DNA of 64,000 bases from Odiellus spinosus (Eukaryota; Arthropoda; Arachnida; Opiliones; Phalangiidae), in contig OY987232.1 of assembly GCA_963920705.1 (NCBI GenBank), positions 17,521,942-17,585,941 on the forward strand. Direction: 5' to 3'. Shown one piece after another: positions 1 to 11,460 of this stretch. The notes below the pieces were generated by a model, which ran no database searches, was not told where the DNA came from, and was given only the letters and a program-made list of their open reading frames with translations. Every line of letters starts with the position of its first letter. Position 1 is the first letter of the stretch. A program made the translations under genes and the position numbers.

Positions 1-2132
1 TCGGTTTTAAAGGCTATATCTGCTTTGAAATTTACCCCTTTAAAAAGATATTCCCTTATCCACACAACATAGTTTTAACTGTATAATTTGTCATGGTTAA
101 CATCGTCTGCTAAGCTAGAATAGAAGTCGACTTTAAAGGGGATTTAAATATCGCTGATAATCTCTTTTACCAATAGAGGAACATAGTATACCTTCATGGC
201 AATCCAATGGTTCAACCTTAATCTTAGACCCACTGACTTCCGAGTGGCATATCTTCGTTTTGAAGGAGTTTCTTTATATATATAGTCTTTTCTAAGTTGT
301 GGGAGGTGTTTTAGTAAATGTAATGAACAATTAGTTACAACATTCCAAACTTTCTAGTTATACCTTTTCAAAATTGTCTTTGTAATACATATTTTTCGAA
401 CGTAGTCATATCGTTCCGTAAATAACTTTTAGTTTGGTATTTTAAAGACGATGGGAACTTTTCAATGTCATTTGAGTAATAAAATATTTAAATTTAAAGG
501 AAAACTTGCAGATAAAAATGAATTTTTGGATTCACCGTGCCAGAAAACGTAATCCAGACACGTTTTTGACTGATTTCAAAAACGGGTTAAGCCTAACGTC
601 CATAGCTCAGTGCTTCTCGTCCAAAAATCTTTCAAATTTCGTTATTTAATGCCGAACGATTATTTCTTACTGTTAATTACGAATGTAACCGTTAAAATTA
701 GTCGTTAAGAGTAGGTCTATACCATTCCACCCTTTTAGCGTATATTAAAAAATTACATAGCATTTAGTCACTCGTAGGACTAGCGTCATAATTTTTCAAA
801 TCCGGTAAGTGCCCGTTGAGTTCGGCAGCGATGTAGCGGCAGGATGGATACACGCTGATTTAAATTGACCGGTTTGTTGAAATTTTTCGAGTTAACTATC
901 TAAATTTAAGTGTTTATGTTAGTTTAAGTTGCCAACTATCCGATACTTCAAAAGTTAACTGGGTATCTATTGCGTTATTATTTCCAAAGAAGTTAAAATA
1001 TTCAGTCCCGTGTTACGAGTTAAAACGCCTAGGATATCGCTAGCCTTGATTGTGGGAATTGTGTAGACGGTACGGTTAATGCAAAACTACTATGTATTTG
1101 AAAAAGACCTAGCTATTAGTAAGTTCGGTTGGGGCGGCATAATTCTATGCATTATAAAAAAAAAGTAATAGGACGCATTTTTTTAAACCAATTTGGTTTT
1201 TTATTAAGTAAAGGCTTTATTAACGCGCTTTACTTTTGATTGATAAGTCGTTACGTCATAGCATGATCTTGATAGCAATTAAAAAATAGATCTTGGTACT
1301 AATTTTTTATGATAATAATTTTATAAAATGTATTGTTGTTTGAAGTCTAATATTTTGTCTAATATTTGGTTTTTCATTTCATTATAGTAAAAATTGCCTG
1401 GGATATTCTTAATATCATTGTGGAATCTCAAATTGGTGGAGCGACGTTGGATTCTAGTTTATGACTACATCACACTCACAGAGGGTCGCTGAAACCCCAG
1501 GATTAAAAAAATCTACGATTACGAAAGTGGTTCCTGATTCCGCGCTCAGTGAAAACCGGCCCATAACGTGTAGTTCTCGTGTTTTTGGAATATTATCTTG
1601 GAATACGTTTATCTGAACTAATTGTGCGTCGACTTTGTGATCTTGAACATTATCCTGACTGGATTACCTTGGAATACAGTGTTGTGAACTAACTTCGAGT
1701 CCGGCGGCATCGTTATTAGCTAGTTAGGAGTTCCTGATATGTGTTAGCTAACAGTTAGGCTTAGCTTTGAACTTTCGCGTGTGGTTAGGTCATCATAGAA
1801 CTTCAAAATGTAAGTACTCAAAATCATTTTATCTTACTTTTATTTCTTGCCATTGTGCCATGCTTGTAATTAAGGGCAAAGGTCACCCATTGCTGCGTAG
1901 TCTTACTGATCCCATAGTCCCTAACCCTAACCCCGGTTATTAAATAGGTCGTAGGTCAATTGCTGCGTAGTTTTACTGATACCATAGTCCCTAATCCTCA
2001 CCGCTGAACCAATTAATTAATTTATTAGCCAATTACCGCGTATGTAACCTGATAATTAAGCCTAACACTTGCGTTAATTAAGTCAACTTAATCGTTCAAA
2101 GATCATACTGACCTCGTCACTTTAAATTGAAC
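1..2132. other. AT-rich stretch with no recognised gene
   Basis: I see no long open frame, splice-supported exon or known element here. The only local structure is a 70-bp-spaced direct repeat (about 1890-1930 and 1960-2000) beginning TTGCTGCGTAGT and ending in CCCTAACC-like runs. Confidence 0.5.
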
Positions 2133-2964
2133 TTGAGACATCTGTTTTTGGGAGGGGAAACTATAAGCAATGAAGTTTTTTACTAGAAATTAATCCTTAA
2201 AAATTTGATTTTGTTTAAATGAATTTTAAAAATTCAAAAAAATTAGAAATCTGTTGGGGGGATGCACTCTTAACGTCTAAACTGTAAAGGGTGGGTGGCA
2301 AGAAAAATGAATTTATTTTTATTACTCAAATTTTAACAAACTTTACTAATTAATTTAATCACCATAAACGTGTCTAAAAATTCAGAGAAAATTCCGTAAA
2401 TAAATTTAATAGCTGTTCCATTTTTAGTTATAAGTTTCCCTTTAATTTTTCTTATATATGGTAGATTAAATCGAATATGAATTATGCCAGAAGCCGATGA
2501 AACCCTCCATTGAAGTCTACTACTCTAATGTTCCATATAGCGCTCCTCTTGAGACATCTGTTTTTGGGAGGGGAAACTATAAGCAATGAAGTTTTTTACT
2601 AGAAATTAATCCTTAAAAATTTGATTTTGTTTAAATGAATTTTAAAAATTCAAAAAAATTAGAAATCTGTTGGGGGGATGCACTCTTAACGTCTAAACTG
2701 TAAAGGGTGGGTGGCAAGAAAAATGAATTTATTTTTATTACTCAAATTTTAACAAACTTTACTAATTAATTTAATCACCATAAACGTGTCTAAAAATTCA
2801 GAGAAAATTCCGTAAATAAATTTAATAGCTGTTCCATTTTTAGTTATAAGTTTCCCTTTAATTTTTCTTATATATGGTAGATTAAATCGAATATGAATTA
2901 TGCCAGAAGCCGATGAAACCCTCCATTGAAGTCTACTACTCTAATGTTCCATATAGCGCTCCTC
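2133..2964. repeat. 416-bp tandem duplication
   Basis: The segment starting TTGAGACATCTG at 2133 is repeated nearly unchanged from 2549, giving two units of 416 bp. Each unit ends with the first ~60 bp of a family A inverted-repeat element, so the duplication arose after that element inserted, and only the second unit runs on into the complete element. Confidence 0.85.
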
Positions 2965-3240
2965 TCTGTATGGGTAAAATTCCCAATTTTACGAGATCGG
3001 AGGGGTCCTACTTCATACCCCCTGTCTACGGAAAATTGGAAATTCTCTCTCTCCACAAACGACGACGTTTTTTTGCCGAACTCCGAGGCTGCTTGAGATA
3101 TTCGCTCGACGAACTCCCGCTCCGAAAATATCTACCGTTAGGAGGCGTACGAATCACGATTTTTGAAACTAACCCATACAGAGAGGGGTAGACAAGACCC
3201 GGGAGTAATAGACTTCAAAGGAGGGTTTCATCGGCTTCTG
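2904..3240. mobile_element. Family A MITE, copy 1
   Basis: A 337-bp non-autonomous element bounded by inverted repeats starting CAGAAGCCGATGAAACCCTC. The subterminal CCTCTCTGTATGGGT block is also inverted. No transposase is encoded; the short open frames in it recur in every copy as repeat shadows. Its left end was copied by the 416-bp duplication, so no clean target duplication remains. Confidence 0.85.
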
Positions 3241-3591
3241 ATATAAGCTTGTCATCAATTTGTGTAGTCGCCTGAAATTTTCTCTATAAGCGTTTTCAAA
3301 GTTCATGCCCTTATAAATATGATATCTTTAACCTTTATGACCCTTTCTTAAAAATATAAAATTCCAATTTTTCTAAAGCGCCGTAATCTTTGTGTAAATT
3401 TGTTATCCATAGCTTTTCCTTCATAAATATTTACGTAATACGTCAATATGGCTCTTCTGTTAAGCTATAAGAACAGGAGTTTAAATTTTTCTACGCCCTA
3501 GCCCTCATTATAGATTCTTAAAACGTTATAAAGCCGAAAAATTATTTTTTCTTTAAGTGAGGATGGCACCATTTATTTTAGTAGAGCTCGG

Positions 3592-4134
3592 AATTCGTAT
3601 AACTTTTATTAATTGAATAAGAGCATCGTGAATGTCAATCTGATATTAAAATATCCATTTATTATTCGAGGTATTAACGGATACCCGAATGTACCGGCAA
3701 ACTAACGCGATTCCTACTCATTGTTAAATTGGGAAATTGATACGAGTTATAAAGTTATTCATTCGCAGATAACTACAATTTGAAACCAAAGAGTTTCTTC
3801 GTCTATTTTAACCCAAAATTGAGATCTCGAAGCTAGAATTGTTCCTTTCGATTTAGATGAAAAAATGGAATTATTATATTTAATTCTATATTACGGATTT
3901 CGAGAAACGTCGTATTTTTATCTCGGCCCGTTATCCGTTCGAATAAATTGACGGATAATTCGTTTATTAATTAAAATTTTATCTCCGGGTCTAATTCGTA
4001 TCCAGCATTTGAATACGATTCTGTTTATATAATTAGTGGATTTATATTAACTTAAATTTATCCGAGATTAAAATATCTGAAGCCTAGTTATCAATGGATA
4101 TCCTAAGTTATTCATTATCCGATTCCGAGCTCTA
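3592..4134. mobile_element. Family H element, most complete copy
   Basis: About 543 bp with terminal inverted repeats TAGAGCTCGGAAT / ATTCCGAGCTCTA. Shorter or inverted relatives lie at about 9310-9790, 10490-10765, 14410-14520, 21905-22250 and 60247-60740. There is no coding capacity. The TA at both tips would fit a TA target duplication as in Tc1/mariner-type MITEs, but the superfamily is not proven. Confidence 0.7.
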
Positions 4135-4541
4135 TAATATTAATTTCAAAATGTAATTTTATCTTCGGATAAGTTAACTCGAATGGGCAATATTTATCCA
4201 AACACAACATATAATTAATATAATTAACTACTTTACAAAATATTTTTATTTAACAAAACAAACAATTTTAATTAGAATCACAATTTAAAACAACTGAAGC
4301 AATATCACGAATGCAAAATATTTCTATTCAAATTTTGTATTTTTATCATATACTACCTCAACATAAGTTAATTAATGGTATTCAAATAAAGTAGCCAATA
4401 ATGTCTTCCACGACGAACTAAATTTCGTTCTGAGAGAAAAAATTAAAATAAAAACACCTCAATTGGCACTCATTTCCAGGCTGGGAAGCAGTCTTTAACC
4501 AATAGGAGACGTTCTTCAAGTACTTTCAATGTTAGTATCAT

Positions 4542-4878
4542 CAGAAGCCGATGAAACCCTCCTTTGAAGTCTATTACTCCCGGGTCTTGTCTACTCCTCT
4601 CTGTATGGGTTATTCTCAAAAGGCGCGATTCGAACGCCTCCTAACGGTAGATGTTTTCGGAGCGAGAGCTCGTCGAGCGAATATCTCTAGCAGCCTTGGA
4701 GTTCGTCCAAAAAACGTCGTCGTTTGTGGAGAGAGAGAATTTCCAATTTTCCGTAGACAGGGGGGATGAAGTAGGACCCCTCCGATCTCGTAAAATTGGG
4801 AATTTTACCCATACAGAGAGGAGCGCTATATGGATCATTAGAGTAGTAGACTTCAAAGGAGGGTTTCATCGGCTTCTG
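4542..4878. mobile_element. Family A MITE, copy 2
   Basis: Full-length copy with CAG...CTG termini flanked by a perfect 7-bp target duplication, GTATCAT (4535-4541 and 4879-4885). Internal open frames match those of other copies and are not genes. Confidence 0.9.
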
Positions 4879-4988
4879 GTATCATTGAATAAAGCACGAC
4901 ACCTCATTCTTATCTTGACAGAAATTGCTGGCTACGAAATTGAATACCTGTTTAACTTAACATCCACTTACGCTGTTAGTAATAACTA

Positions 4989-5360
4989 AAGTTTATTCCA
5001 TGAAAGTGAACAACGCTACGTATCTTAATACTATCAGCAAAGGTCCAGCTTTGTTTCATAGCCTATAACTTAAAAATAGACAAAAAAGTCATCACCCCTG
5101 TCTGGCTCGAGTAATTTGGACTCTTCCTCGATATTTTGAGTCTGGAGAGAGTGTTGGAATTTAGGCGGGCCGCGTTTGTCTATATTGTCTGCCCTCCTTC
5201 CAACTCCGTAATGAATTTCTCCGCAGAGTGGCGCTTCTAATTTCATTATTTACACGGCGACTTCTGCCGCTAGAGTATCTCGAATTTTACCCGGACATTT
5301 GCTGATAGTATTAAGCTACGGGGTGTTGTTTACTTATATGAAATAAAGTGATAGACTTAT
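4989..5360. mobile_element. Family J long-TIR element, copy 1
   Basis: Roughly 370 bp with long imperfect inverted ends containing ACTATCAGCAAAGGTCC and its complement. Other pieces occur at 21360-21550, 22820-23460 (split by a family K element), 37978-38113, 42380-42440, 46905-47570 and 48790-49040. No open frame. The copy lies immediately 3' of the cuticle gene ending at 5396. Confidence 0.7.
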
Positions 5361-5395
5361 GGTAATAAATTTAAGTTGTATATAAGTCACGACAC

Positions 5396-8195
5396 TCAAA
5401 AACTATACTCCAAGTTCTTAGCTTTCCATAATTTTAATGTAACTGGTAATCTTAGCGAAACGTGGGGCGTCTTGGGTACACCTGGTTCGTTACTTTGTAT
5501 CGTGGCCTTAAAGCCATTCTTATTGGCTACGTAGTTGACCACTCTGACGTATTGACCATTTGTAAATCCGTAGGTTCCGGCTTTATTGCCTATAGCGTCG
5601 CCAATTTCCCTATGAAAGGTCGTGACCTTTGATCCGGCTGACCCCGTGATCGTTTCGTATCCAAATGAGTAGTTTCCCAATTCCTGTAATTGTTAGATTA
5701 ATACAAAACGTTAGAAGTTCAAACAGACAAAAACTAAATTAGAAAAATAGGCTTAGCTGGATTCATTGAGATCTTGAATTTATTTATATTGAAGGGTCAA
5801 CGACCAATCGCGAGTCTCACTTTAAGATCTTGCCTTAATGATAGCCCTTTGCTCATTGGTCGTTGACTCTTCAATGCGAAGATATTCAGAATCTCCATGA
5901 TTTCAGCTAAGCCTATTTTCCTGGTAAGATTTTAAATTTATTTGGTGGATTAGGCCTATTTAAACGATAAGGAATCGATCAAAAAACACTTGTTGTTAGG
6001 TTGCATTCTCCCTTTGAACAGAAATACGATTTAAAATTGTAATTCTATCAAGGAGGATCAGAGAAGGAGAGGAAATGTGGGGCTGCGTTGAGTTAGAGAG
6101 AGAAGAGCCAACCTCCCACTCGGGTGGAAAGGGGGATAGGAAATTCTCGAGGTAAACTGTTGTCACGTGGTCGCTAGCTAGCGCGTCTCATAAAGGATTC
6201 GTTTTACCCACGCGACAACATTTTACCACGAAACGTCTCTACCCCCGTTCTCCCAGAGTGGGAGTTTAGGCCGACGCAGTAGGAACCGCGCCGTCCCCAC
6301 ATTTCCTCTCCTTCTCTGATCCTCCTTGATTCTATGAAATATACAATGCTCTTTTTGATACATTTTTGGCGGGAATTCTTCGCGACTGTAGAAAATTACA
6401 TCAAGGATTACCCGACATGCCGAGGACACGTTGATCCATAAAAAAGGCATTAATATTTATGGCCATATTCTCTATCTATCAGCTATAAAGGTTAAGGGTT
6501 GGTAGAAAAAGGTGAATATATAAGTATTATATAAAAGGTACCGATACGAAACGTGGATCTCTTACAAACTAAGGAAATTCGATATCCAAGCTTTACAACA
6601 TGTATTCCAAATCTTTTCGTATTTTGCGGGAAAAATAAGGACTTGAATTTATTATTTTGTGGTGAATTTAACGTCTGCTATCTACACGCGTGTTAGGACA
6701 TAAGTAATTTTAGATAAAAGATTAACAGTTATGAAAAACGTAGCCATCTTGATTTTATCAAACTACAAGTTAATAGCAAGTATGGTATACTTTGAACCAA
6801 TAGCAAACTTTTCTTTGAGTTACCAATAGCAAAACTTTCATTTGAATGAAATAGCCAATAGAAAACTTTCTTTTGAATGAAACAGCCAATTGAAAACTTT
6901 CTTTTGAAAGAAACAGCCAATAGACAACTTTCTTTTGAATGAAACAGCCAATAGAAAACTTTCTTTTGAATGAAACAGCCAATAGAAAACTTTCTTTTGA
7001 ATGAAACAGCCAATAGAAAACTTTCTTTTGAATGAAACAGCCAATAGAAAACTTTCTTTTGAATGAAACAGCCAATAGAAAACTTTCTTTTGAATGAAAC
7101 AGCCAATAGAAAACTTTCTTTTGAATGAAACAGCCAATAGAAAACTTTCTTTTGAATGAAACAGCCAATAGAAAACTTTCTTTTGAATGAAACAGCCAAT
7201 AGAAAACTTTCTTTTGAATGAAACAGCCAATAGAAAACTTTCTTTTGAATGAAACAGCCAATAGAAAACTTTCTTTTGAATGAAACAGCCAATAGAAAAC
7301 TTTCTTTTGAATGAAACAGCCAATAGAAAACTTTCTTTTGAATGAAACAGCCAATAGAAAACTTTCTTTTGAATGAAACAGCCAATAGAAAACTTTCTTT
7401 TGAATGAAACAGCCAATAGAAAACTTTCTTTTGAATGAAACAGCCAATAGAAAACTTTCTTTTGAATGAAACAGCCAATAGAAAACTTTCTTTTGAATGA
7501 AACAGCCAATAGAAAACTTTCTTTTGAATGAAACAGCCAATAGAAAACTTTCTTTTGAATGAAACAGCCAATAGAAAACTTTCTTTTGAATGAAACAGCC
7601 AATAGAAAACTTTCTTTTGAATGAAACAGCCAATAGAAAACTTTCTTTTGAATGAAACAGCCAATAGAAAACTTTCTTTTGAATGAAACAGCCAATAGAA
7701 AACTTTCTTTTGAATGAAACAGCCAATAGAAAACTTTCTTTTGAATGAAACAGCCAATAGAAAACTTTCTTTTGATTGAAACACCCAATAGGAACCCTAT
7801 TTTGGAGTCAATAGAAAGCTTTCCTTTGAAAGAGTAGTTATTAGACAGTTTTAATTTGAAAGAGTAGCCAATTGAAAACTTACCTTTAAAATGGTATCCA
7901 ATAGAAAGCAAGCAAACAAACCAATTTGAGAAATACAAAACACTAAAGGATCTAACAAAACTAAAACACACTTTCTTTCATCCCATAATATCAACTTCTG
8001 ATACTAATAATATAATTCAAATAATCATAAAAAAAAAGTTAAAAATATTCTTACATCGTATCTCCTGAATTGAATAGAGTTGTCCGTTTTCTTGACGACA
8101 TTTTGAGGTATTTTAATAGCTCTGTAAAATCCGGTACTGTGACTTTGGACAAGAAGACCAAATAGCGTCGGTAACGTGAGAAAAATACGAATAAT
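5396..8195 (-). CDS. Cuticle protein, R&R chitin-binding type, divergent tail (first exon not found)
   Basis: Two coding exons can be joined: 8055-8195 (47 codons) and 5396-5683 (95 codons plus TGA). The first encodes a hydrophobic secretory leader (IIRIFLTLPTLFGLLVQ) and ends RRYD before a GTAAGA donor; the second begins ELGNYSFGYE after TTACAG. The second exon carries a Rebers-Riddiford pattern (GTYGFTNGQYVRVVNYVA, then GFKATIQSNEPG), a chitin-binding fold of structural cuticle proteins. Both join in phase 0, as in the neighbouring cuticle genes. After NEPG the chain ends within 25 residues, without the Ala/Pro-rich tail of its neighbours, which may mean a frameshifted or decayed C-terminus. 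The expected mini-exon with ATG upstream of 8195 was not located. The 2.4-kb intron holds a family B piece, a family C element and a 31-bp minisatellite. Confidence 0.65.
5735..6017. mobile_element. Family B fold-back element, left-truncated copy
   Basis: The right arm ends GGTTGCATTCTCCCT. Inner arms form a hairpin around the TTGGTCGTTGAC core, as in the complete copies at 17910 and 59232. It lies in the large intron of the cuticle gene. Confidence 0.7.
6049..6328. mobile_element. Family C MITE, copy 1
   Basis: A 280-bp element with inverted ends CAAGGAGGATCAGAGAAGGA (continuing to about 34 bp) and no coding capacity. It is flanked by a perfect 7-bp target duplication, ATTCTAT (6042-6048, 6329-6335). 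Confidence 0.92.
6770..7915. repeat. 31-bp minisatellite with homogenised core
   Basis: The unit (caatagaaaactttcttttg plus 11 bases) is repeated about 30 times. Units between about 6918 and 7775 are nearly identical, while both edges (6770-6900 and 7780-7915) are degenerate. Because 31 is not a multiple of three and the unit lacks stops on the minus strand, all three minus frames stay open for 300-380 codons; these open frames are a product of the repeat. The array is intronic to the cuticle gene at 5396-8195. Confidence 0.95.
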
Positions 8196-9308
8196 CTGTA
8201 TGATAATAATATAGATAGAAATGAAACTCAATCATTTTAACCTTGAAATCGACGCAATAATGAAGAAATTAAAAAAAATTTGCGGGGCGAATCTCATTAA
8301 TATTAAAATGATACATCGTTATTACAAAACTTTCTCACATCAGAGGTCTGTATAAAGACCTAGTGATGGCCAAAGAACCGTTAATGAAGTCTGAGCTAAA
8401 ACAATTAACAGTTAAAACCCTCCAAGGCTTAGCTGAAGTTAATCTAGCATTGTAATTTTAATAAAAACATCGTGGCTTTCATAGTAGTCCACTAACGTCA
8501 AACAATGGCGACTAACAAAACCTTGTTCTAGAAAAAAATAGACTCACCATGGTGTTGTTAGTTCTTACTTTTGAATACACTGTTTTGGCCGTTAGCGGAC
8601 GCTTATGAACGCTATATTTATTAATATAATTATTATTCCTACAAATTTGAATCATTTCCTTTAAAATTCATATTATAGTGAACCGTGTGAATGGTTAAAA
8701 CGTTTAGAGATGGTTTAAGCAAGTGAATACTACCATTATGTCCAATTTTGTTTCCTGTACTCTACGCGTAACTTTGTCAAAATCGTCTGTGCTTCATAGT
8801 AAATGTTTCTTTGGATTTATAGCTAAGAATTTTCAGTACCGCAAACTCAAGGCTTTACAGACATTTGCTGAAAATGGTTTCAGGGTGAATACACACAGCT
8901 GGTTAGTCTGTCTTGTAAAATTCGCAATCAAGTATAAAGGCTTATAAAGTGAAAATAAAAAATTGTCAACTCCTGTTCGTTAACATCTTGATAATAGATA
9001 GAATTTTATTAGCCAACTGTTTTACTATCGAGTTAACGGCTTCTTTAATAGGGGGAGGTCCTTCACACGTAGTTAAGGATACGAAAAAAAAAAAAAAAAT
9101 CTCATGGGAATTTTAAGCTATCTTAAAAAATACCAACCCTATCATATTTTTTTTTAAACACAAGTGAAGAACTTTATGGGTTGACTATAATTGAACCAAT
9201 AGGTACATAGTTATCTTACTTATATGTCCTTTATCATTAACTTTACTTCAATAGAGTCGCTACCATTGCTTTCAACACATTCAAAGTGATTCTGATCCAA
9301 TTTGGATC
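8196..9308. other. AT-rich stretch upstream of the first cuticle gene
   Basis: This should contain the missing first exon and promoter of the cuticle gene at 5396-8195, but no ATG mini-exon with a matching phase-0 donor could be picked. A poly-A run lies near 9085. A 74-codon plus-strand open frame (8723-8947) has no recognisable similarity. Confidence 0.4.
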
Positions 9309-9790
9309 ATGAAAACATATCCATTTCTTATTCGAGTTAACGGATACCCGAATGTAACCCCAAACTTACCTTACGTACTCATTGTTAAATTGGGAAATTG
9401 ATACGAGTTATAAAGTTATTCATTCGCCGATAACGACAATTTGAAACCAAAGAGTTTCTTCGTCTATTTTAACCCAAAATTGAGATCCCGAAGCTAGAAT
9501 TGTTCCTTTCGATTTAGATGAACAAAATGGAATTATTATATTTAATTCTATATTACGGATTTCGAGAAACGTCGTATTTTTATCTCGGCCCGTTATCCGT
9601 TCGAATAAATTGATGGATAATTCGTTTATTAATTAAAATTTTATCTCCGGGTCTAATTCGTATCCAGCATTTGAATACGATTCTGTTTATATAATTTGTG
9701 GATTTATATTAACTTAATTTATCCGAGATTAAATTAGTTATCAATGGATATCCAAAGTTATTCATTATCAAATTCCGATCAAATTAAATA
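9309..9790. mobile_element. Family H element, copy 2
   Basis: Long near-identity to 3660-4130, including the block ATCTCGGCCCGTTATCCGTT and the TTTATCTCCGGGTC segment. The left terminus is missing. Confidence 0.75.
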
Positions 9791-10036
9791 AGGAATTTGT
9801 AACAGAGTTGCTTTAAGGTTTAAGTTCTTGTTGTCGCCGCTATCGTGCAAGGATATCTTTTATGTTAATGAATCGTTTAAAATCTGTATCAAATTTTAGT
9901 TTGAAATGGTTTAACTTAATCTATAAAGAATGCCCTTTGGCCATGTTGGAATTAAATTAAAAAAAAAAAAAAAACCTGATATATTTTTATATCAACAGCT
10001 TTACAATATGATATGGATTAATCTCTTAATCTACAC

Positions 10037-10374
10037 CAGAAGCCGATAAAACCCTCCTTTGAAGTCTATTACTCCCTGGTCTTGTCTACCCCTCTCTGTA
10101 TGGGTTAGTTTCAAAAAGCGCGATTCGTACGCCTCCTAACGGTAGATATTTTCGGAGCGGGAGTTCGTCGAGCGAATATCTCTAGCAGCCTTGGAGTTCG
10201 TCAATAAAACGTCGTCGTTTGTGGAGAGAGAGAATTTCCAATTTTCCATAGACAGGGGGGTATGAAGTAGGACCCCTCCGATCTCGTAAAATTGTGAATT
10301 TTACCCATACAGAGAGGAGCGCTATATGGAACATTAGAGTAGTAGACTTCAAAGGAGGGTTTCATCTACTTCTG
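10037..10374. mobile_element. Family A MITE, copy 3
   Basis: Full-length copy with a perfect 7-bp duplication TCTACAC (10030-10036, 10375-10381). Its right end reads CATCTACTTCTG rather than CATCGGCTTCTG, a variant shared with the copy at 57877, so these two may form a subfamily. Confidence 0.9.
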
Positions 10375-10489
10375 TCTACACCAGCTCTCGCCAGTTTTAA
10401 ACCAGTCTTTAACTTTTAAAAATTGAAAGGTATTCACTTAATAAGATCTATAGGAGATGAGTCTATTAGTTTGATGATAAAGATTTCAA

Positions 10490-10765
10490 CAGACGCGGAA
10501 TCGGATAATGAATAACATTAGGATATCCATTGATAACTAGTATTTTTTTCAGATATTTTAATCTCGGTTAAATTTAAGTTAATATAAATCCACAAATTAT
10601 ATAAACAGAATCGTATTCAAATGCTGGATACGAATTAGACCCGGAGATAAAATTTTAATTAATAAACGAATTATCCATCAATTTATTCGAACGGATAACG
10701 GGCCGAGATAAAAATACGACGTTTCTCGAAATCCGTGTAGAATTAAATATAATAATTAGATTTTT
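10490..10765. mobile_element. Family H element, copy 3 (inverted, partial)
   Basis: Reverse-complement match to the 3870-4130 part of the complete copy; the distal half is absent. Confidence 0.7.
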
Positions 10766-11460
10766 ACCTCCCCGACTGAACTTTAGTTCAGGGGGAGGTT
10801 TTACACTGATCGTGTCTGTGTGTGTGTGTGTCTGTGTGTCTGTGTGTCTGTGTGTGTGTCTGTGTGTGTGTGTGTCACTTCCTGTGTAAGCGGATATCCT
10901 GTGTAAGCGGAAATCACGTGACCTAGCTCGTGGAGCAAAAAGTCTAGAGACGTAATCATACCAGCTTATCGTTCAATTCCGTTTAACGGGAATTACCTCC
11001 TTTAAGCGTGGCTGCCACATTAAGTTTCAAGTGTCGTGCAATTATATGCAACAGGACGTCTCCAATTGCATATTATCACCTTCCACCATCCACTTTACGG
11101 TCAAACCTCGATGCTGGACAGTTGAAGGCGATTATACGCAATGGGACGTCTCCCACTGTTATAATCACCTCCGACCATCCCTACACCAAGGTCCAACCTC
11201 AAGTGTCCGATCTCAGCGGGCCATATTAGCGAGGCGTCCCTCACTAATATAGTCCACATCAACCTTCCACTCCACTCATCTCCTCCCTCTACGGGTCTTT
11301 GTGGTGCAGTTACCGAATGCCTAGGGTTACGATAAACGTCTAGACGTTGAGAAGGGGGGGTTTTCCCCAACTCTTCACGGTTACTCGCTCGATGAATAAA
11401 GGTTAGCGAAAGCTATATATACCCCTTTTCCATGCCCAAACTATTTTGGCCTTATGCCGC
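10766..11460. repeat. Family G repeat start with TG/TGTGTC microsatellite
   Basis: A hairpin (CTGAACTTTAGTTCAG flanked by CCTCCCC and GGGGGAGG) is followed by GATCGTGTCTG and a TG-rich microsatellite (about 10812-10876). The GGGAGG...ATCGTGTCTG lead recurs near 38620 and 42310. The following 500 bp are GC-richer, with two related blocks (11035-11100 and 11128-11190) of the form ACGTCTCC(C/A)A...ATAATCACCT. There is no supported gene; this could be the 5' part of a retroelement. Confidence 0.5.

Noticed and set aside
6729-7971. Three overlapping minus-strand open frames of 318-377 codons
   Set aside because: They are the same 31-bp tandem repeat read in three frames; no domain, no start context, and the region is intronic.
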